Made by a program: the position numbers and the translations under genes
Notes under the pieces: generated by a model
Told to the model about the DNA's origin: nothing
Seen by the model: the letters and a program-made list of their open reading frames with translations, nothing else
Database searches by the model: none
In this document: piece by piece, positions 56,409-64,000 of the stretch
How the letters are laid out: every line of letters begins with the position of its first letter
Position numbering within the stretch: the first letter of the stretch is position 1
Source of the DNA: Ophiosphaerella korrae
Taxonomy: Eukaryota > Ascomycota > Dothideomycetes > Pleosporales > Phaeosphaeriaceae
Length of the DNA: 64,000 bases
Direction: 5' to 3'
Assembly: GCA_028456385.1 (NCBI GenBank)
Contig: JALNQF010000076.1
Coordinates: forward strand, 124,001 to 188,000

Positions 56409-59400
56409 TTCTTCTTAATCTTTTTAAATACTTTATCGCATTCTTTTATCTATTTAAATAGCGTATCTTTCTTTATAAGTCTTGTTATTAGTTCTATATC
56501 TTTAGACTATTCTACTATTAACTTTCTATAGAAGTTAGCTAGTCTATAAAACTATTATACTTCTTTTAGGTTTCTTAGTTATAGCTATTTATTAATTAAT
56601 CTAATCTTTTCTAGGTTAATCTTAATTTTTCTTAGTTTAATAATAAATCTAAAGAAGTCTATTTTCTTTGTATAGAACTTGTATTTTTTTATCTTAAGAA
56701 ATAATTTATTTTCTACTAGTTTCTTTAATACCTTATATACGTATTATATATATTCTTCTTCTATTTCTAAGAATATAAGGATATTATTTAGGTATATAAA
56801 CGTAAATATATCTAAGTACTTTCTTAGTACTATATTAATCTTTTCTTAGAATACTACTAGTGCGTTTATTAAGCTAAATAGTATAACTAAGTATTTATAT
56901 AGTCTCTATTATATTCTAAACACTATTTTCTATTTATTACTTTCTTTAATTCTAATTTAGTAGTAAGCGTTCCAGATATCTAACTTTGTAAAGATTATTA
57001 CTTTTTATAGTTTATCTTATATTACGTCTATCTATAGTAATAGATATTAGTTCTTACTTATAACTATATTAGTTTTTCTAAAGTCTATATAGAGTCTTTT
57101 ATTATTTATCTTTTTTTTTTCTATAAAAATAAGTCTATATACTACTAAGAACTTAGATTCTCTTATCTATTTTTTTTTATTACGTTTTAAATAAACGCTT
57201 ATTTAATTTTTAACTCTTTTTCTATTTTTTAGTAGACTAGGCTCTATCTTATATTCTTTCTTTTTTTAGTTTCTATTACTAAGTCCTATAGCTAATATTC
57301 TAGAAGGTAATCTTTAGGCTCTATAAGTTATTTTTCCTATTTCTTATATTCTTTTTAGAATTCTTCTTTGTAGGTACTTATATTAGCTTTTAGTATATCT
57401 ATTCTACTATAGTTAATTTTTCTTATTCTCTAATTAATATATAGGTTAGTTATCTGTAACTATAGTATACTTAGTATTATATCTTATTTGTTATTAATTG
57501 TTGTTATATCTATAATAATATTCTTAATTGTTATTTCTTTTAGTTTAAGTATTAAGAGAACTATTTTAAACCTAATAAGTTCCTAGAATAGTTTTCTTTT
57601 TATTATACTTAGTTATTAAAGGTACTTCTTTATTATATAACTTATTCCTTTTATTTCTATAGACTTCTTTAATATAAAGTTTCTTATAGCTTTACTATTA
57701 ATTATTAATTATACTTTCTTTCTTTAGTATATACCTATTTTTGTAATATATAGGCCTCTTATACCTTCTAGCTTTTTTTACTTTAGTAATTTATTAAACT
57801 ATCTATCTTTCTAAGGCTATAGCCCTACTTTAAGTTTATATTCTTCCTATTTTAGATATTTATTATTTGTATATTTATACTATAGTCCTCTCTAGACGTA
57901 TTTCTTAGATAATTTTAGGCTAGGCTTTACTACTACGTATCTATCTTCTAGAATTACTTTCTATCCTTAGATATTTTCTACTATAATTACTCTTATATAG
58001 TTATAGCCTCTTCTCTTTATAGGCTATATATTATTATTTACTTTAGGGTTCCTATATATAATATAATTCTTATCTAAGTATAATATCTATAATACTTTAA
58101 AGTATACTAGGTATTTTAGATTTATTATTTTATTATCCTTTTCCTAGTATTTGTCTCTACTAAGTGTATTTATTATTAGAATATAGTATACTACTAGTAT
58201 TCTTAGTATATAGGCTTTGTTAATTTATTATGTCTTTCTTATAAAGTATTACTACTCTCTTAGTATAAGTATCTTTTTTACTATAACTATATATTACTTT
58301 ATTTATTCTTAAAATAGTATAAACTTTATTTCTTTAGGATTACGTTCTTTCTAGTCTTTATATACTTCCTCTATACTTATAACTATTAAGTATATCTAAA
58401 TAAACTTCTATTCTTTATTTTATTCCTTTATATCTATAGTTATATAGCTATTATAGCTATATATTATTAACTAGGTATACTTTATACTTTTTATACTAAC
58501 TTATCTCTTACTTCCTTATAGTCTTTTAGAAGTAGTTATAGTAGTCTCTTTATCTAGTACTAGTCCTTTAGCCTAGATTAATAGTACTAAGGGCTCTTCC
58601 CCTTTTAAATCTTCTATTAGTAAGTCTATTACTTAGGCTATCTCTTCTAGCTAAGCTTTTATTCTTTCTTTTATTATAGCTACTCTATATCTCTATTTTT
58701 ATAAGAACTATACTACTCTCTACTTACTAAAAAGATATATATAGTAGTTATTATTATAATAAAAGGTCTAGTAGAGTATTACGTATTATATTTCTTTACT
58801 TCTAGCTACCTTCTCTTAAGGTTTAGCCTATACTTATAGTACTTCTTTCTTCTTCTTAGTTATTTTTAACTATATTTCTTTTTTAAGATCTTTACTTCTA
58901 TAGTTTTTTATAAAGTATCTTAGTTTTCTATATTTATAATATACTATATCCTTCTTCTTTTATAATTAGTAGTTCTTTACGTAGTAGCCTAGTTTACTAT
59001 AGTTAAAATACGTAAAGTCTTTATTCTTTTTCTTCTTTTTATCTTTATTAGCGTTAAGGACTATAAGGTCTCTCTTGTTATAGTTCTAGGTATAACCTCT
59101 ATATTTATTTTTCTTCTATTCTTAAAGATTATTATTAATTTATATTACTTATTACTTTAAAGCTTCTAGTATCCTTAGTTTTTCTATATATATTATCTTG
59201 TATTAAATTTTTAAATTTAGTCCTTACTTAAATTATAATATTAAAGATAACTTATTCTATTCTATATTTTGTAATAGTTATTTAAACTATAATATATACT
59301 TTAGAATACTTTAGTTCTATATAAGCTTCTCTAATTACTCTTTAGCTTATTAGGTAACGTCTATATCTCTAAACGCTACTCTTATTTATTTAGTAAAGTA

Positions 59401-59983
59401 TTTATAGCTTCTAAAAATAGCTCTAGTTTTATCTTTCTAGGTTATTAGAGAGTATATCGTATAATCTATTTAGTAAGGTTTGTACTATCTTATTACGTCT
59501 TCTTTAAGGTATAACCTAATATATATTACCTTCTTTTCTTCTATATTAAAGTATAGTACTTGTATATCTATCTAGAGTTATACTAAAGCTATAAAGAGTC
59601 TTAGTTTTTCTCTTATTTTATTAAACTTCTTAAAGATAAGTATCTTTAGTAGTTTCTTTGTTATACTTATTACTAAACGTTACGTAATTAGTTCTATCTA
59701 GTTCTATCCTTTAATAATAGCTTTAATCTATACTTTATTCTACTTTACGTAATCTTATAGTTTCTTATTCTACGTTTCTAAAGTATTAATTACTATCTTT
59801 ATATCTTTTTTATCTAAAATTAGATTATTAATTTAGTCTTTAATTGTTTTTTATACAGTACTATTAGACTTATAACTACTCTTAAGGGCTTTACTTAATT
59901 ATTTAGTTAAACTTTCTACTATTATATTAGCTAGACTATACGCTACTTACGCTTTACTTCTTGTAATAACTAAATTAGTAAGG

Positions 59984-60423
59984 TGTAATAGGCTACTTGT
60001 TATCGACTATAGGTACCTATATTAGAAGTTAGTAGATTAGGAGTTAATAATAAAAGCTTGTATTAGGATCTATAATAACTATAAATAGTAAAAGATATTC
60101 TATAACTATCTTATACTAGCGTTCTATAGTTAAAGGATTAAATTACTAATACTATCTTAATAATATATATCCTACTAACTATATACCTATATTTCTTAGC
60201 TAGCTTTATACTTTGTGTTTACTAAGATTATAAATTATAAATCTATTACGTGCTTAGCTTTATACTTTATATTTACTAAGATCGCGAATTATAAATCTAT
60301 TATATATCTCTATTATAGTTAGTCTCCTAATCTAGTTTATTTCTCTAGGAGTTATATATATTGTTATTGTTTATAGTAGGGCTTATTAGTTTAAATTAGT
60401 TCTCCCTTATTATAGCTATAATA
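59984..60423 (-). repeat. Element B, right (5') LTR, 440 bp
   Basis: Begins TGTAATAGGCTACTTG, keeping the TG end, and ends AGCTATAATA. Pairs with 46369-46808. Confidence 0.9.
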
Positions 60424-60553
60424 CTTAGGTTTACTATTTAGTAGTTCTAGTAAAAGTTTATAGTATAATTTTACTAGTTTTTATACTAATAGTTTTAAAT
60501 ATAAAGTAACTATAAAATTATAAAGAAGTTACTTTTATTTTTCTTACTTTATA

Positions 60554-60768
60554 TATTATAGATATAATAAAAGAATTTAAGATAAAACTAATTAGTTTTA
60601 ACTTAAGTACTAAAAAAGTATAAAATAAGTAAAGTAAGTACTTAGATTAAGAAATAACTTATAATTAAAATATATAATATAAGTAATTTATAGTTATAAG
60701 TAATAAATTAAAAGTAATCTATAGATTTATATAATAAAGTAATAAATTAAAGTAATTTATAGATTTAT
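60554..60768 (+). repeat. Element F 5' LTR, first part
   Basis: Reverse complement of the A-type LTR end. It includes copies of the 30-bp internal unit (AGTAATCTATAGATTTATAT) and stops at the TTTAT where the TRIM element is inserted. Confidence 0.85.
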
Positions 60769-60931
60769 TATTATATAGTAGATTTACTCTACTATACTAA
60801 ATAAACCTAAAAAGGTAACTAAGTATTTAATAACGTTAAATATAGGAGTAGAATAGTATATATTACCTAAAGGCCTTTACCTTTACTTACGCTTTATATA
60901 GCTATAGCCTACTATAGCTTATAGTATAATA
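60769..60931 (-). repeat. TRIM-like element, left terminal direct repeat
   Basis: 163 bp. Direct copy of 61163-61325 with no gaps. Confidence 0.9.
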
Positions 60932-61162
60932 ATATCTTTTTTCTTTATAGTATATATCCTTAAGCGCTAGACTATAATAAGTAGTAATACTAGACTTTCT
61001 AGTAGCTTATAATAGTTTTAGCGTATATTCTTAGTAGCTTAGAGGTACTCTATCTTAGCCTAGTCTCTACTAGCTAGCTAGGCTAACTAGCTATTAGTAG
61101 AGTTAAACTAACGTACTTAGCTTAACTTACTCTATACGTAGCGTAGTTGTTATTAAATACTA

Positions 61163-61325
61163 TATTATATAGTAGCTCTACTCTACTACGCTAAATAAAC
61201 TTAAAAAGGTAACTAAGTATTTAATAATATTAAATATAGGAGTAGAATAGTATATATTACTTAAGAGCCTTTACTCTTACTTATACTTTACGTAGCTATA
61301 GCTTACTATAGCCTATAGTATAATA
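61163..61325 (-). repeat. TRIM-like element, right terminal direct repeat
   Basis: 163 bp, 394 bp downstream of its partner. Retains slightly more CpG (TACGCT, TACGTAG) than the left copy at some positions and less at others. Confidence 0.9.
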
Positions 61326-61330
61326 TTTAT

Positions 61331-61560
61331 ACTTTAGATTATATATAAAATATAAGTATATAGTTAGTAATAATATATATATTAGAATAGTATTAGTAAT
61401 TTAATTACTAATTATAAATAATAATATATTAATATTATAGGAATTATTCTATTATTTATAGCTTATTACTTAATTACTATATAACTCTTTATTATTAACT
61501 TTTAAGCTACTATACTCTTTTTAAAGTTATTTATTATTAATAATAAAAGACTTTATAATA
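61331..61560 (+). repeat. Element F 5' LTR, second part
   Basis: Continues the LTR after the TRIM duplication and ends at TTTATAATA, immediately before the leader CTTTACTAATTTAG. Confidence 0.82.
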
Positions 61561-64000
61561 CTTTACTAATTTAGTTATTAAAAGAAGTAAAGTATAAGTA
61601 GTATATAGTCTAAGCTAATATAATAGTAAAAGGATTATATACTAAATAGAGTAAAGTACTCTAAAGTAGTTATAAGTTAGATATAACTAACTAAAAAGTA
61701 GTTAAGTTAAACTTAAATAAATTAATTACTAATAAACAAAGTATATAACTATTAATTAATACTTTAACTATATAGAATAAAAAACTATAAAAATATATTA
61801 AGTAAAATAAAGCTTAAATTAAAGCTATTATAGTAATATAAAACTAAATAGAATAAAATACTTAGAAACTAAAACTAAGTATAATAAAAAAGCTACTTAA
61901 AATACTTATACTTAAAAAATTTAATAGAATAAAAAAGAAACTAAAACTTTTCTTAGTAGTAGTATAACTTTAGATAGATATATAAGTAACTTATTTTAAT
62001 ATAAAAGAAAAAAAAAGTAGTATATATTAAACTATACTTTAAAAAAATATAAGAAGATAGTTTAAACTATATTAAATAAATAATATATAATATACTTTAG
62101 AAATAAAAAAAGATAAATTAATAGCTATCTTTAAAAGTTATAAATACTTAATATAGTAAATAAAAGTAGTATTTAGAAATATAGATATTACTTAATAAGC
62201 TAAAATAAGCTAAAAAAGCTTAGATAATATAAAAATATCTTAAAATATATATTATAGTTTAAATAACTATTATAAAATATAGAATAAAATAAACTATCTT
62301 TAATATTAAAATTTAAATAAAAACTAAAGTTAAATATTTAGAATAAATTAATTTAAATAAAGAAACTAAGAATACTAAAAGCTTTAAAGAGATAAGTAAT
62401 ATAAGTAAATAATAATTTTAAAGAATAGAAGATAAATAAGTAAAGAAGATAGCCTAGTAACTATAATAGTAAAGATTTTATAATCTTTAATATAAAAAAA
62501 AAAAAAATAAATAAAAAAATAAAAAAAAAATAAGTAAAAAACTTTATATACTTTAACTATTGTAAGAATAGTTACTATATAAAAGATTATTAGTTAAAAA
62601 AAAAAGATATAGTATATTATAAATATAAATAACTAAGATACTTTATAAAAGACTATAGAAGTAAAAACTTAAAAAAAAAAAACTTAGTTAAAAGTAACTA
62701 AAAATATAAATAAAGTACTAAAAGTATAAGCTAAGCTTTAAAAAAAAGTAGTAGTAAGTAAAAAGCTATAATATATAATACTCTATTAAACTTTTTATTA
62801 TAAAAATAACTACTATATATATTTTTTAAGTAAATAAAAAGTAAAATAGTTTTTATAAAAAGAAAAAGTAGTAGTAATAAAAAAAAGAATATAAGCTTAG
62901 CTTAAAGAAATATTATATATAATAAACTTACTAATAAAAAACTTAGAAAGAAAAAAACTCTAGACTTTATTAATTACTACTAAAAAACTAGTAAGAGATA
63001 AAAAAATTACTATAGTCTTTTCTAAAAAACTATAAGAAAATAAGAAATAAGTTAGTATAGTTATATTTTAAAAGTTTAGAATACTAAGCTTACTCTATAA
63101 TATAACTCTAAAAGTAATTTTAACTTTAACTTACTATAAATATAGCTATATAATACTAGTTTAAATAAAAGGTATATAGAAATACTTATAGAAAGCTAAA
63201 TATTTATTAGGAAATATATAACTATATTATTAGGATAGTATTAGTAGGTATAGTATAAAGTAAAGCTATAAAATCTTTTAAGTATATATAGTTAGCTATA
63301 AGTAAGATTATAAAAAAATAGTATAAAATAAATAGTATAAAAAATAAACTTTATAGTAGCTATTTACTTATACTATTACTATATTAGAAAAAGCTTATCT
63401 ATTATAAAGCTTATATATAGCTAAAGCTAAAGTACTTAAAGCTTACTAAAGCTAAAGTATTTATAAATATAGATAAAATACTTTTAAAGCTACTTAGTTA
63501 TATAATATTATATAAATACTTTAAAAGTATTAGCTTTACTAATTACTACTATAAAAAGTAACTAAAACTAAAGCCTATTTATACTTAGGAACGCTAGTAG
63601 TTCTACTAATAGTACTATTACTTTTAGTAGTACTTATATATACTTAAATTTTTAGATAAGTACTCTTTTTAAAAAGGCTCTAGTTATAACTATAAGTAGT
63701 ACTTTTAGTTTATATAAAAGAAATAGAAGCTAGAAATAATTACTAAACTTAAGAGCTATAAGTACTTAGTATAGATAGTATAAGTATATATATAGCTAGA
63801 TAAATAAAGTAAACTATGCTATAGTTTACTTATTATTATAAAGAGAAATAAGAATATATAATAATATAGCTACTTTAGCTAAAGTTATAATAAAGTTTTT
63901 TATAAAAGCTTACTACTTAACTAGTAGTAGTTTTAGCTTTTTATATAAAATAATACGTATATATATACTTTTATAATAATAATAAAATAGATAGCTTAAT

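Larger units (their letters stand above)
46369..60423 (-). mobile_element. Element B: Gypsy-like LTR retrotransposon, interrupted by element E
   Basis: Flanked by CTTAG on both sides (46364-46368 and 60424-60428). LTRs are 46369-46808 and 59984-60423, each 440 bp. Without the nested element E and its duplication it is about 7.03 kb. Coding direction is minus. The zinc-knuckle remnant is near 58900-58950 and the YLDD-type reverse-transcriptase remnant near 56760-56810, while the 3' half lies at 46809-49384. The break at 49384/56409 falls just downstream of that block in the pol coding order. A polypurine tract (minus AGAGAAGAGAATAG) abuts the left LTR. The right LTR still shows the original TGTAATAGG end where the others read TATAATAGG. 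No open frame survives. Confidence 0.9.
60769..61325 (-). mobile_element. TRIM-like miniature LTR element, 557 bp, inserted in element F's LTR
   Basis: Two 163-bp direct repeats (60769-60931 and 61163-61325) flank 231 bp of non-coding sequence. The whole is bounded by TTTAT at 60764-60768 and 61326-61330, a 5-bp target duplication. The repeats begin TATTATATAG and end AGTATAATA, the forms expected from TG..CA termini after C-to-T change. By eye they differ at about 18 positions, all but one transitions. Next to the left repeat is TCTTTTTTCTTT (60935-60946), a polypurine tract on the minus strand, so the element probably points left. No protein is encoded, so it would have relied on the enzymes of another element. 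Terminal-repeat retrotransposons in miniature have this layout. Confidence 0.85.
60554..64000 (+). mobile_element. Element F: LTR retrotransposon in the opposite orientation (runs off window)
   Basis: Its 5' LTR (60554-60768 and 61331-61560, 445 bp once the TRIM element and one duplication are removed) is the reverse complement of the A-type LTR, starting TATTATAGATATAATA and ending TTTATAATA. The following leader (CTTTACTAATTTAGTTATTA) matches, in reverse complement, the leader next to the 5' LTRs of elements A, B and E. In the plus direction a first zinc-knuckle remnant lies near 62550-62595 (TTTAACTATTGTAAGAATAG) and a second near 62606-62655 (TATTATAAATATAAATAACT). The pol region would lie to the right, partly outside the window. 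A-rich runs around 62490-62540 are what RIP makes of Lys/Glu/Gly-rich codons. Confidence 0.85.

Noticed and set aside
37214..64000. Protein-coding genes within the AT-rich half
   Set aside because: All frames are broken by TAA/TAG within short distances. The recognisable motifs all belong to mutated retroelements.
1..64000. tRNA or rRNA genes
   Set aside because: I scanned by eye for the conserved T-loop GGTTCGA.. pattern with a matching acceptor and found only matches inside coding exons (for example near 18115). A covariance-model search could still find one.

Overview
This window looks like a filamentous ascomycete chromosome (Pezizomycotina). A Pleosporales-type Dothideomycete is my best guess, but that is inference. 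The reasons are compact genes with short GT..AG introns (about 45-165 bp), typical fungal families (Zn2Cys6 regulator, MFS carriers, S10 carboxypeptidase, Obg/MTG2), and a sharp switch from a normal-GC gene-bearing half (1-37 kb) to a very AT-rich half (37-64 kb). The AT-rich half carries the mark of repeat-induced point mutation (RIP): CpA/TpG dinucleotides are almost gone and TpA is everywhere.

Gene-bearing half. 1-1105 (-): 5' end of a long disordered hypothetical protein running off the window. 2.0-2.4 kb: pyrimidine tract and a degenerate minisatellite. 3.3-5.2 kb (-): secreted S10 serine carboxypeptidase. 6.6-7.7 kb (-): Aha1-type Hsp90 co-chaperone. 8.7-10.3 kb (-): mitochondrial Obg GTPase, divergent from a membrane-anchored short-chain dehydrogenase (10.5-11.6 kb, +). 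12.2-15.5 kb (+): large Ser/Thr-rich single-pass membrane protein. 17.4-19.9 kb (-): a vWA-like protein directly preceded by a disordered reading frame, probably two parts of one gene. 20.3-21.3 kb (-): ubiquitin-conjugating-enzyme variant. 24.2-26.1 kb (+): DHA1-like MFS transporter. 27.1-30.6 kb (+): Zn2Cys6 transcription factor. 30.8-31.5 kb (-): GNAT acetyltransferase. 32.2-32.7 kb (-): small two-exon protein with a faint stefin/cystatin look. 32.9-34.1 kb: dead Tc1/mariner element with 43-bp inverted repeats. 34.6-36.1 kb (+): monocarboxylate-transporter-like MFS protein. The genes are a mixture of housekeeping and accessory functions, and no operon-like or biosynthetic cluster is evident.

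Repeat half. A 121-bp solo LTR (37092-37212, target duplication AATAC) lies at the boundary. Beyond it is a nested stack of RIP-killed, Gypsy-like LTR retrotransposons whose layers can be read from LTR pairs and 5-bp target duplications. Element A (38734-45693, CTAAG) sits inside the left LTR of an older element C. Element B (46369-60423, CTTAG) interrupts what follows C's left LTR. Element E (49385-56408, TTCTT) sits inside the reverse-transcriptase region of B. Element F (from 60554, opposite orientation, running off the window) has its 5' LTR interrupted by a 557-bp TRIM-like miniature LTR element (60769-61325, TTTAT). Zinc-knuckle and YLDD-type reverse-transcriptase remnants and polypurine tracts give the orientations. 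No intact coding sequence was found in this half.

Exon boundaries were read by eye from splice consensus plus frame continuity. Function names rest on recognised motifs, not on database searches.
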